A stretch of 11,255 nucleotides of DNA from Clostridium sp. Lineage in GTDB: Bacteria; Bacillota; Clostridia; Clostridiales; Clostridiaceae. Location: positions 1 to 11,255 of the forward strand of contig NZ_JAHAIF010000071.1 in assembly GCF_018372875.1 (NCBI RefSeq), read 5' to 3'. Position numbers and translations under genes: made by a program. Under the pieces are notes generated by a model, which searched no databases, was not told the DNA's origin, and saw only the letters and a program-made list of their open reading frames with translations. Each line of letters opens with the position of its first letter. Position 1 is the first letter of the stretch. Positions 1-6,581 of the stretch are shown here, in pieces.

Positions 1-45
1 CCTGCAAGATTTTCCTCAGGCAAGCTTCGGAAATGCAGATGGGCG
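1..45 (+). other. Structured, GC-richer stretch, perhaps the 3' part of a non-coding RNA
   Basis: This stretch is clearly richer in G and C than the intergenic DNA after it and can fold. CTGCA (2-6) pairs with TGCAG (34-38), and inside that TTTCC pairs with GGAAA, enclosing a short loop. It runs straight into the terminator at 46-86. No reading frame here is convincing. The simplest reading is the 3' end of a stable or regulatory RNA, or the 3' untranslated region of a gene left of the window. I considered 6S RNA and other clostridial structured RNAs but cannot match it to a family by eye. The strand is inferred from the T-tract of the terminator. Confidence 0.35.
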
Positions 46-86
46 AAAAAAATCGACGGCTCCACAGTCGCCTTGGCGATTTTTTT
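46..86 (+). terminator. Rho-independent terminator of an upstream transcript
   Basis: AAAAAAATCG (46-55) pairs perfectly with CGATTTTTTT (77-86), giving a 10-bp stem ending in a run of seven T. Inside the loop CGGC and GTCG can form a second small helix. The A-tract/T-tract symmetry means it could also work leftward, but no leftward gene is visible. It separates the unknown left-edge transcript from the vanW promoter. Confidence 0.75.
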
Positions 87-122
87 ATTCTTTAGGAAAC
101 CAATATTAATAAAAATTTAATG

Positions 123-164
123 TTAAATACTAAATACTTCATCTTATATTTTTTTAGTATTTAA
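123..164. repeat. 12-bp perfect inverted repeat over the vanW promoter
   Basis: TTAAATACTAAA (123-134) and TTTAGTATTTAA (153-164) are exact reverse complements separated by 18 bp. The left arm lies upstream of the proposed -35 and the right arm fills the space between -35 and -10, a layout typical of a repressor or activator binding site. The arms are almost all A/T, so chance in an A/T-rich spacer cannot be excluded. Confidence 0.5.
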
Positions 165-172
165 TATATAAT
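144..172 (+). promoter_or_regulatory. Probable sigma-A promoter for vanW and the HAD gene
   Basis: A perfect -10 hexamer TATAAT lies at 167-172, with a weak -35 (TTATAT, 144-149) at the ideal 17-bp spacing. The predicted start of transcription is near 179. That is upstream of the SD at 201-210 and makes the alternative ATG at 177 unlikely to be translated. Confidence 0.45.
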
Positions 173-218
173 TAATATGAGACATTTTTTATCACTTTAT
201 AGGAAAGGAGTTGACATA

Positions 219-1664
219 ATGAAGGATAAAAAAGATATTATTAAAGTTTTAAAGTCAAAATATTTTATTATTTCAGGAATTATAGTTTTTATAATTGGTG
301 CTTATTTAGCTTACACAGTATCTTTAAATGAGCAAGTAAAGTCTTGGGATGACAAAACATACCCTGGGGTGACTGTTAAAGGGGTAGACCTTGGTGGAAA
401 AACAAAGGAAGAGGTAGCACAAATTCTTAATGAAAAGTTTGCGTCGCAGTTAAGTGAGAAGGCAATTAACATAACTGTTGGAGACAAGAAGCTTTCATAC
501 AAGTATAGTGACTTAAGTGCTGCGTATAATATAGATGAAGTGGCAGAAGAGGCTGTTCTATATGGTAAGGATAAAAGTGCATACAATAAAAATAAACTAA
601 TAAAGAATAAAGATAAAGAGACTCATGATATTGAAATGAGCTTAGTTTATGATGAAACCAAAATAGCAAATATAGAGAAAAGCATAAAAAAAGCTGTAGA
701 TATATCACCGGTTAATGCGACAATTTCTAAATCAGGAGACAGTTTTAATATTTCTAATGATAAAGTTGGGTACACTCTTGATTCAACGGATTTAGATAAA
801 AAGATAAAAGAAGCATTAAATGGAAACTTAGGTGAATCTACTGATTTAACATTTAGTTTAAAAGAAGTACAAGCTAGAGTTAAAAAGTCAGATTTAGCTA
901 AGATTAATGGAATGATGTCAACATTCTCTACTGAATATAAGTCATCTACAGAAGATAGAAGCTATAACATAGCTTTTGTAACATCTTTATTGAATGGTAC
1001 TGTACTTATGCCAGGTGAAGAATTTAGTTTCAGTGAACTATCACAAAGAGGTAAAGGTAAGTATAAAATAGGTACTATGTATATGAATAATAAGGTTGTA
1101 CCAGCAGAAGCAGGTGGAGTGTGTCAAGTATCAAGTACATTATATAATGCAGCTATGCAAGCTAATATAAGATCTACTGAGAGAAGGAATCATTCATTAC
1201 CAGTTGGATATGTAGATCCAGGCTTAGATGCAACAATGGCTTGGGGGGGAGTAGACTATAAGTTTAAGAACCCATACGATTTCCCAATTTATATTGAAGG
1301 ATATACACAAAATAAGGTAGTTACTATAAGTATATATGGAAATCCAAGTGCTCTTGGTGGAAAAACTTACAAACTGGTTAGCGAAGATTTAGGAGCCATA
1401 CCTCAATCAGTTAAGTATAAGGATGATGCAAGCTTACCTAAGGGGACAGAAGTTGTAGAGGTGAAAGGTGCAGCAGGGCGTAAAGCAAAAGCTTATTTAG
1501 TTACTTATAAAGATGGAAAACAAATTAATAAGGAACTAATATCTACAGACACTTATGCACCACAACAAACAGTTATTAGAAGAGGGACAGGCCCAGTAGC
1601 TGAACCAAATACACCTGAATCAACAGATGAAGGAGCAACAGGAGCACCAACACCAACAGTATAA
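219..1664 (+). CDS. VanW-family membrane-anchored cell-envelope protein with G5 domain
   Basis: The 481-residue protein has a short basic N-terminus and one hydrophobic segment (about residues 15-34, YFIISGIIVFIIGAYLAY). This makes it a membrane-anchored protein with its bulk outside the cell. Residues about 45-220 resemble the putative peptidoglycan-binding repeats that precede VanW domains. The VanW domain spans about 235-362 and carries its hallmark GGVCQVSSTLYNA at about 299-311. A G5-like domain follows (about 384-456), then a Pro/Thr-rich tail. VanW proteins are named from vancomycin-resistance clusters, but their biochemical role is unsettled; an envelope or peptidoglycan function is inference. 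I chose the ATG at 219 because AGGAAAGGAG (201-210) sits 8 nt ahead. The in-frame ATG at 177 has no SD and lies at the predicted transcription start. No vancomycin-resistance genes are nearby. The HAD gene follows after 19 bp. Confidence 0.85.
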   Translation: MKDKKDIIKVLKSKYFIISGIIVFIIGAYLAYTVSLNEQVKSWDDKTYPGVTVKGVDLGGKTKEEVAQILNEKFASQLSEKAINITVGDKKLSYKYSDLSAAYNIDEVAEEAVLYGKDKSAYNKNKLIKNKDKETHDIEMSLVYDETKIANIEKSIKKAVDISPVNATISKSGDSFNISNDKVGYTLDSTDLDKKIKEALNGNLGESTDLTFSLKEVQARVKKSDLAKINGMMSTFSTEYKSSTEDRSYNIAFVTSLLNGTVLMPGEEFSFSELSQRGKGKYKIGTMYMNNKVVPAEAGGVCQVSSTLYNAAMQANIRSTERRNHSLPVGYVDPGLDATMAWGGVDYKFKNPYDFPIYIEGYTQNKVVTISIYGNPSALGGKTYKLVSEDLGAIPQSVKYKDDASLPKGTEVVEVKGAAGRKAKAYLVTYKDGKQINKELISTDTYAPQQTVIRRGTGPVAEPNTPESTDEGATGAPTPTV

Positions 1665-1683
1665 ATATTTTAGTGAGGATGTT

Positions 1684-2526
1684 ATGAGCTATAAATTAAT
1701 ATGTATAGACGTAGATGGAACATTACTAGGTGAAAACGGAATAATTCCAGAAGAGAATATTTTAGCAATAGAACAAGCCTACAAAAAAGGTGTACAAGTA
1801 GTGATTTCTACGGGAAGAATATATAGCAATGCTGTACAGATTGCTAAGAGAATTAAGGTGAAATCACCTGTTATAGCTGCAAATGGTGCAGTAGTTAAGG
1901 ATTGGTACAGTGGTAAAACAATATTCCACGCATCATTTAAAAGAGATGAGTATGAAAAGTTATTAGAGCTACTATCAAAATATAAACTAGTAGCACATTT
2001 CTATACAATGGATAGGGTAATAGCTTATAGTGCTATTGGGAGTATTGCTGCTTTAGTATATAAGATGAAGAATTATAGTAAGAGTAATAAGATATATGTT
2101 GATTCTTATCTTACATTAAAATCTTTAAGAAAAAAGCTTAAAGATTTAGAAGGCCATATTGTTAAATGTGTACTATATTCCATAGATAAAGAGAGTTTGC
2201 GTAGATTTAGAAAAGAAATAGAAGATACTTCAGACATGTCTATATTTGGAGCAGGAAGTTACTCAATAGAAATTGGTCCCAAGGGAGTTTCTAAAGGTAG
2301 TTCTGTTAAGATATTATCTAATTATTTAAATATAAATATAGAAGATGTTATATGCATTGGAGATAACGAAAATGACATTGAAATGGTCAAGTATGCAGGT
2401 TTGGGAGTGGCTATGTGTAATGGAGTTGATAGCCTAAAAGAAGTTGCCGATTACGTTACTGATACCAATATAAATAGTGGTGTTGCAAAGGTAATAAATA
2501 AATTTATTTTGACAAAAAATCCATGA
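1684..2526 (+). CDS. Cof-type HAD-superfamily phosphatase
   Basis: This 280-residue protein has the full set of HAD motifs. Motif I is DVDGT (D9 nucleophile, D11 acid/base), motif II is the STGR segment (about 42-45), a lysine of motif III lies in GPKGVSKG (about 199-206), and motif IV is GDNENDIEM (226-234). Length and the large insert between motifs II and III fit the Cof/YidA type IIB subfamily. These are cytosolic Mg-dependent phosphatases acting on small phosphorylated metabolites such as sugar phosphates or flavin nucleotides; the substrate here cannot be told. The ATG at 1684 begins at the conserved core and has GTGAGG five bases ahead. An earlier in-frame ATG at 1627 would overlap the vanW end and add a Gln-rich, family-atypical extension. 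It is co-transcribed with vanW and ends inside a terminator stem. Confidence 0.88.
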   Translation: MSYKLICIDVDGTLLGENGIIPEENILAIEQAYKKGVQVVISTGRIYSNAVQIAKRIKVKSPVIAANGAVVKDWYSGKTIFHASFKRDEYEKLLELLSKYKLVAHFYTMDRVIAYSAIGSIAALVYKMKNYSKSNKIYVDSYLTLKSLRKKLKDLEGHIVKCVLYSIDKESLRRFRKEIEDTSDMSIFGAGSYSIEIGPKGVSKGSSVKILSNYLNINIEDVICIGDNENDIEMVKYAGLGVAMCNGVDSLKEVADYVTDTNINSGVAKVINKFILTKNP

Positions 2527-2546
2527 TAAAATTCATGGATTTTTTT
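2514..2546 (+). terminator. Terminator of the vanW-HAD unit, overlapping the stop codon
   Basis: AAAAAATCCATGA (2514-2526) pairs with TCATGGATTTTTT (2533-2545) as a 13-bp stem with a 6-nt loop, and the T run reaches 2546. The last codons and the TGA stop of the HAD gene form the left arm, so termination is packed against the gene end with no spare sequence. Confidence 0.85.
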
Positions 2547-2556
2547 GTTTTATTAA

Positions 2557-2566
2557 TATAATACTA
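2557..2566 (+). promoter_or_regulatory. Possible -10 element for splB
   Basis: TATAAT lies at 2557-2562, and AATACTA (2560-2566) overlaps it, one base from the sigma-G type -10 CATACTA. No convincing -35 for either sigma factor is present at 17-18 bp because that position falls in the terminator arm. Since splB follows a terminator it needs its own promoter, and forespore (sigma-G) control is known for the Bacillus gene. Which sigma factor acts here is not decided by the sequence. Confidence 0.25.
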
Positions 2567-2587
2567 TTAATAAAAGAGGTGATAGTA

Positions 2588-3595
2588 TTGTTTATACCTA
2601 ATAAAGCAGTAATAGAAGAAAAGGCATTAGAATATGAAAAGGGAAGAGAAATATTAGAAAAGTTTAAAAAGTTTAATATAAATACTACCATAGTAAAAAG
2701 TAATAGGTATCCATCTATAAGAAACACAACACCGGCTGAAAAATTTATGGATAGTAAAAGAACTTTAATTGTAGGTGTAAGAAAAAAGATACCATTTCAA
2801 AGTTGTAAACCATCAGCACACTATCAGTTACCATTAATAAGTGGGTGTAGTGGAATGTGTGAATATTGTTATTTAAATACACAACTTGGGAAAAGACCAT
2901 ACACTAAAATAAACGTAAATATAGATGAAATATTAAATCAAGCAATGGAATATGTTGAAGAAAGAAAACCTAATATAACAATTTTTGAAGGTGCAGCAAC
3001 TTCAGATCCTATACCAGTTGAATATTACTCAGGAGCTTTAGCAAAAGCTATTGAAGTGTTTGGCCAAAACGAATTTACTAGGTTTAGAGTTGTAAGTAAG
3101 TTTTCTGATGTTGATTCCCTTTTAAAACTTAATCATAATGGTCATACAACAATAAGATTTAGTATAAATACTCAAAGGGTAATAAGGGAATTTGAGCATG
3201 GTACAGATAATATAGATAAAAGATTAGAAGCAGCAAAAAAAGTTAAAGAAGCAGGATATAATTTAGGATTTATTATTGCTCCAGTGTTTATATATCCCAA
3301 TTGGAAAGAGGAGTATTTAAATTTATTGGATAAAATAAAAAATGATATAAGTACAGATGATTTAATGTTTGAAGTAATATCTCATAGATTTACAGGGAGA
3401 GCAAAAGAGAGAATATTAGAAGTATATCCAAACAGTAAATTACCTATGAATGAAGAAGAAAGAAAATATAAATATGGACAATTTGGCTATGGAAAGTTTG
3501 TATATCCCAAGGAAGAATTAAATGAAATGAAAGATTTTTTTAAATTTAGTTTAGAAGAAAGGTTTGGAGGTAGTAGTATAAATTATATAATATAG
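2588..3595 (+). CDS. splB: Spore photoproduct lyase (radical SAM DNA repair)
   Basis: The enzyme repairs 5-thyminyl-5,6-dihydrothymine in DNA of germinating spores by radical SAM chemistry. The 335-residue sequence aligns along its length with B. subtilis SplB as I remember it (about 342 aa), including RTLIVGVRK, KPSAHYQLP, the radical SAM cluster motif CSGMCEYCY (C87, C91, C94) and RFSINTQRVI. The two tyrosines flanking the third cluster cysteine (Y93, Y95), implicated in radical transfer in Bacillus, are present. The oddity is at FEGAATSD. Bacillus has a cysteine (C141) just before TSD as hydrogen donor, while this protein has alanine (A137). Cys73, in QSCKPSAHY, is a possible substitute. 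I start at TTG 2588, with AGAGGTGA (2575-2582) at proper distance. The GTG at 2579 lies inside that SD. splB stands alone between a terminator and the trmL promoter. Confidence 0.93.
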   Translation: MFIPNKAVIEEKALEYEKGREILEKFKKFNINTTIVKSNRYPSIRNTTPAEKFMDSKRTLIVGVRKKIPFQSCKPSAHYQLPLISGCSGMCEYCYLNTQLGKRPYTKINVNIDEILNQAMEYVEERKPNITIFEGAATSDPIPVEYYSGALAKAIEVFGQNEFTRFRVVSKFSDVDSLLKLNHNGHTTIRFSINTQRVIREFEHGTDNIDKRLEAAKKVKEAGYNLGFIIAPVFIYPNWKEEYLNLLDKIKNDISTDDLMFEVISHRFTGRAKERILEVYPNSKLPMNEEERKYKYGQFGYGKFVYPKEELNEMKDFFKFSLEERFGGSSINYII

Positions 3596-3607
3596 TTATA
3601 TAATTTA
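3579..3607. repeat. 12-bp A/T-only inverted repeat around the splB stop codon
   Basis: TAAATTATATAA (3579-3590) pairs with TTATATAATTTA (3596-3607) around a 5-nt loop containing the TAG stop of splB. It has no G/C pair and no T-tract, so it is a poor intrinsic terminator. It may protect the 3' end of the mRNA or be chance in A/T-rich DNA. Confidence 0.35.
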
Positions 3608-3622
3608 GATAGATAAAAAGTT

Positions 3623-3651
3623 TTGACTAAATGTATACCCTGTAGTATCAT
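3623..3651 (+). promoter_or_regulatory. Sigma-A promoter for trmL-degV
   Basis: TTGACT (3623-3628) and TATCAT (3646-3651) are 17 bp apart, five of six matches to the -35 consensus and a fair -10. Transcription would start near 3658, giving a leader of about 36 nt before the GTG start at 3694. Confidence 0.65.
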
Positions 3652-3693
3652 TTTTATCATAGCATTAAAGTGCTTGAATTGGAGGTCAAAACA

Positions 3694-4155
3694 GTGAATT
3701 TGAATATAGTTTTATATCAACCTGAGATACCACAAAATACAGGAAATATTGCAAGAACTTGCGTTTTAACAGATTCAAAGTTACATTTAATAAAACCACT
3801 TGGATTTGCTTTAGATGAAAAACATCTAAGAAGAGCAGGTTTAGATTACTGGAAAGATTTAGAATTGGAAGTTCATGAAAGCTATGAAGCTTTTATTGAA
3901 AAGTATGGAGATAGAAAAATATTTTTAGCATCAACTCATGGTGGTGAGCATTATGATGAGGTGAAATTCAAAGAAGGAGATTTTATAATGTTTGGTAGAG
4001 AATCTTCTGGGGTTCCACAAGATGTTCATGAAACTCATGAAAATATTAGAATTCCAATGATACAAAGTAGTACTAGGAGTTTGAACCTATCAAATACAGT
4101 TGCTATAATTGCATATGAAGCATTAAGACAAATAGGATTTCCTAATATGAAATAA
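3694..4155 (+). CDS. trmL: tRNA (cytidine/uridine-34 2'-O)-methyltransferase, TrmL/CspR type
   Basis: This small SPOUT-class (trefoil-knot) methyltransferase uses S-adenosylmethionine to methylate the 2'-OH of the wobble nucleotide; in E. coli TrmL the targets are two leucine tRNAs. The 153 residues span the usual length (about 155-160) and carry all family blocks. These are YQPEIPQNTGNIART near the N-terminus (7-22), PLGF and RRAGLDYW, FGRESSGVP (100-108) and the knot-forming IPM-RSLNLSNTVAI segment (about 121-138). The start is GTG 3694, 8 nt after GGAGG (3681-3685). An in-frame GTG at 3670 would add eight residues not seen in the family and has no SD. The degV-family gene follows after 20 bp, so the two are probably co-transcribed. 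The exact tRNA target here is inferred from family membership. Confidence 0.93.
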   Translation: MNLNIVLYQPEIPQNTGNIARTCVLTDSKLHLIKPLGFALDEKHLRRAGLDYWKDLELEVHESYEAFIEKYGDRKIFLASTHGGEHYDEVKFKEGDFIMFGRESSGVPQDVHETHENIRIPMIQSSTRSLNLSNTVAIIAYEALRQIGFPNMK

Positions 4156-4175
4156 AATAGAGGGGAATGAGGGAA

Positions 4176-5024
4176 ATGGATAAAATTAAAATAATAACAG
4201 ATAGTTCAGCAGATTTACCAAAAGAGGTATTCAAAAAGCTTAATATTGATGTCTTACCTCTATTAATTAACTTTGGAGAAGAGAGCCATCTAGATGGTGT
4301 AGACATAAATATTGAAGAGTTATTTGAGAAAATAGAAACAAGTGATATTTTCCCTAACACAGCACAAGTAACACCACCAAGATTTGCAGAAGCATATGAA
4401 AAGTATTTAAAAGAAGGATATAAAATAATATCTATACATTTATCATCATGTATGAGTGGTACATATCAGTCAGCATGTCTTGCAAAGCAAATGTTAGAAA
4501 GTGATGATATTTATGTTGTTGATTCTCAAAATGTTACCTCTGGCTTAGGATTATTAGCGTATAGAGCAGCAATACTTAGAGATAGAGGATTAAGCGCTGA
4601 AGAAATAGTAGCTGATTTAGAAGAATCAAAAGAATACATTAGTTCTTCTTTATGCTTTGAATCATTAGATAACTTAGTTAGAGGAGGAAGAATTACTAAG
4701 ACTGTAAGTGTTGTTACTGGAGTTTTAGGAATAAAGCTAATCCTTGAAGTTAAAGATGGTTTAATGGCTGTTAAAGACAAGGTAAGAGGAAGTAAAAAAG
4801 CTGTAAAGAGAATTATAAAAGATATAGAACATTATGGCTTAAAAGAAGATATGCCTATAGTTTTATTAAATGTAAATAATGAGGATGTTTATAAGCCTAT
4901 AAAAGACTATTTAGATGAACATAATTTAAATTACATTGATGCAGTTGTGGGATGTACTGTTGGTATACATTCAGGTAATAATGCAACAGGTGTATTCTTT
5001 ATGTCAAATAAGAAATATAAGTAG
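4176..5024 (+). CDS. DegV-family fatty-acid-binding protein (FakB-like)
   Basis: DegV proteins bind a fatty acid in an internal pocket. FakB members present it to the kinase FakA to make acyl-phosphate for phospholipid synthesis. The 282 residues show the family blocks: ITDSSADLP near the N-terminus (6-14), NTAQVTPPRF (61-70), the loop SSCMSGTYQSA (90-100), VVDSQNVTSGLGLL (114-127), and LVRGGRITK (167-175). The end is GIHSGNNATGVFF, where the usual H-x-GPGA reads H-S-GNNA. No fakA is in the window, so pairing with a kinase cannot be shown and a general lipid-binding role is the safe reading. Two starts compete. ATG 4167 abuts its SD, while ATG 4176 lies 10 nt after AGAGGGG and begins exactly at the conserved region, so I prefer 4176. 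It closes the unit with trmL and is followed by a strong terminator. Confidence 0.88.
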   Translation: MDKIKIITDSSADLPKEVFKKLNIDVLPLLINFGEESHLDGVDINIEELFEKIETSDIFPNTAQVTPPRFAEAYEKYLKEGYKIISIHLSSCMSGTYQSACLAKQMLESDDIYVVDSQNVTSGLGLLAYRAAILRDRGLSAEEIVADLEESKEYISSSLCFESLDNLVRGGRITKTVSVVTGVLGIKLILEVKDGLMAVKDKVRGSKKAVKRIIKDIEHYGLKEDMPIVLLNVNNEDVYKPIKDYLDEHNLNYIDAVVGCTVGIHSGNNATGVFFMSNKKYK

Positions 5025-5074
5025 AAATAAAAGAGAGTATTTTGGGATACTCTCTTTTATTTATAATTTTTTTT
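5025..5074 (+). terminator. Strong terminator after the degV-family gene
   Basis: AAATAAAAGAGAGTAT (5025-5040) pairs without mismatch with ATACTCTCTTTTATTT (5047-5062), a 16-bp stem with loop TTTGGG. A run of eight T follows at 5067-5074. It begins directly after the stop codon. Confidence 0.92.
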
Positions 5075-5087
5075 GAAAATGTATACA

Positions 5088-5121
5088 TATATTGTTGAAA
5101 TTTTTAATATAACAATATAAA
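5088..5121 (+). promoter_or_regulatory. Possible rpoN promoter overlapped by a 9-bp inverted repeat
   Basis: TATATTGTT (5088-5096) and AACAATATA (5111-5119) are perfect reverse complements with a 14-bp spacer. A usable promoter is TTGTTG (5092-5097), 18 bp, TATAAA (5116-5121), so the left arm covers the -35 and the right arm the -10. If the promoter is right, the repeat is ideally placed for an operator controlling rpoN. Both elements are moderate matches, and A/T-rich DNA gives many such hits. Confidence 0.4.
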
Positions 5122-5164
5122 CTAATATAAAAGATATGTACAAGCATATAAGTAGGTGATAAGG

Positions 5165-6547
5165 ATGAGAATGGATTATAGCTATAATCTTACGCAAGAA
5201 CAAAAGTTAGTGTTAACTCATGAAATGCAGTTGTCTATTAAAGTGTTACAAATGTCTGCAAATGAGTTGAGAGAGTATATAAATGATGAATTTGCAGAGA
5301 ACCCTATATTAGAAATGCAAGAAAATATAAGTAATTCAGCTGATAGTAAAAGTAAAGAGTTAGATAAATATGATTATAAAGAAATGATAAAATATCTTGA
5401 GTTTGATAATTACGGAGCTCAAAGTTATGGAAGTTATGATGATGAGGAAATATCGCCTTTTAATTTTATTTCAGAAAAAAAATCATTAAAGGAATACCTT
5501 TATGAACAAATTAATGAGATTGAGGAAAACGATTTAATAATAAGTATAGCAGGTTATATTATTGAAAGTTTAGACCATAGAGGATATCTTGAAATAAGCG
5601 TAGAGGAAATAGCAAAGGAAATTAATATTGATAAGGTTTTAGTTGAAGAAGCTTTAGAGGTAGTTCAAGATTTAGAGCCGTATGGAATAGGAGCTAGAAA
5701 CTTAAAAGAATGTTTAAAGATACAACTTATAAATTTGGGATTAATAGATGATATATTAGAGAAAATAGTAGATAATCACTTGGAAGATATAGCTAATAGC
5801 AGATATGGAAACATAGCTAAGTCACTAAATATTTCTCCTAGGGAGGCTCAAAGATATGGTGATGTTATAAGAAAGCTTGAACCAAAACCTTCGAGAGGAT
5901 TTTTTACAGGAGAAGATGTGAAATTTATAATTCCTGATGCTGAAATAAGAAATATTCAAGGTGAGTTTTATATAATTATGAATGATGGAATTCTACCTAA
6001 GCTATCAGTAAATAATGCGTATAAAGAAGTTTTAAATACTAATACAGATGAGAATACTGCTGAATATGTAAAAGAGAAGTTAAATAAAGCTATATCTATA
6101 GTAAAAAGTATAGAGCAGAGAAGATCGACTTTATATAAAGTACTTGAAAAGATAGTAAAAAAACAAAATGATTTTCTTTTAAATGGAGTTAATCATATAA
6201 AACCAATGACTTTAAAAGAGATTTCAGAAGATATAAAAATGCATGAATCAACAGTGAGTAGAGCTATAAAAGATAAATATATATTAACTAGTTTTGGAAC
6301 AATAAAAATTAAAGATTTATTTGTATCTAAATTATCTGTTGGGAAAAATGATGAAGATGTTGCTGTAACAATAATAAAGAAAAAAATAAAAAATATGATA
6401 GATAATGAAAATAAAAAGAAACCATTATCAGATCAAGTTATTTGCGATAATTTAAATGATGAAAAGATAAACATATCTAGAAGGACAGTAGCTAAATATA
6501 GAGAAGAATTAGGAATACAATCTTCTAGTAAAAGAAAAAGAATCTAA
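5165..6547 (+). CDS. rpoN: RNA polymerase sigma-54 factor
   Basis: Sigma-54 directs RNA polymerase to -24/-12 promoters and opens them only with an AAA+ activator. The 460-residue protein has the Gln-rich activator-interacting region I (about residues 5-50, with QEQKLVLTHEMQLSIKVLQM and ENPILEMQ) and a short acidic linker. It continues with the core-binding domain (about 80-260), a helix-turn-helix around TLKEISEDIKMHESTVSRAI (about 353-372) and the C-terminal RpoN box RRTVAKYRE (439-447) that contacts the -24 element. It is complete. AGGTGA (5154-5159) serves ATG 5165; ATG 5171 with AAGG is an alternative two codons later. No enhancer-binding activator and no clear -24/-12 promoter is in the window. 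The position just before the cggR-gapA operon is also seen in Listeria. It seems to be transcribed alone, flanked by terminators. Confidence 0.96.
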   Translation: MRMDYSYNLTQEQKLVLTHEMQLSIKVLQMSANELREYINDEFAENPILEMQENISNSADSKSKELDKYDYKEMIKYLEFDNYGAQSYGSYDDEEISPFNFISEKKSLKEYLYEQINEIEENDLIISIAGYIIESLDHRGYLEISVEEIAKEINIDKVLVEEALEVVQDLEPYGIGARNLKECLKIQLINLGLIDDILEKIVDNHLEDIANSRYGNIAKSLNISPREAQRYGDVIRKLEPKPSRGFFTGEDVKFIIPDAEIRNIQGEFYIIMNDGILPKLSVNNAYKEVLNTNTDENTAEYVKEKLNKAISIVKSIEQRRSTLYKVLEKIVKKQNDFLLNGVNHIKPMTLKEISEDIKMHESTVSRAIKDKYILTSFGTIKIKDLFVSKLSVGKNDEDVAVTIIKKKIKNMIDNENKKKPLSDQVICDNLNDEKINISRRTVAKYREELGIQSSSKRKRI

Positions 6548-6581
6548 AATAAAGCCTTGAGTAATTCAGGGCTTTATTTTT
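6546..6581 (+). terminator. Terminator after rpoN
   Basis: AATAAAGCCTTGA (6548-6560) pairs with TCAGGGCTTTATT (6566-6578) with one G-T wobble and loop GTAAT, and two further A-T pairs extend the base. Five T at 6577-6581 follow. It isolates rpoN from the cggR promoter. Confidence 0.88.

Noticed and set aside
177..218. Upstream ATG extending the VanW protein by 14 residues
   Set aside because: It has no SD, lies at the predicted transcription start, and a strong SD precedes the ATG at 219.
219..1664. Vancomycin-resistance determinant
   Set aside because: The VanW name comes from such clusters, but no vanH, vanA, vanX or two-component genes are present, so resistance should not be inferred.
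1627..1683. Overlapping start for the HAD gene inside vanW
   Set aside because: It would add a Gln/His-rich stretch read from the vanW tail in another frame, while ATG 1684 begins exactly at the HAD core with its own SD.
2533..2566. Complete sigma-G promoter for splB
   Set aside because: The -10 AATACTA is close to consensus, but no -35 of the GHATR type lies 17-18 bp upstream, so only a possible -10 is listed.
3579..3607. Intrinsic terminator after splB
   Set aside because: The hairpin is A/T only and has no following T-tract.
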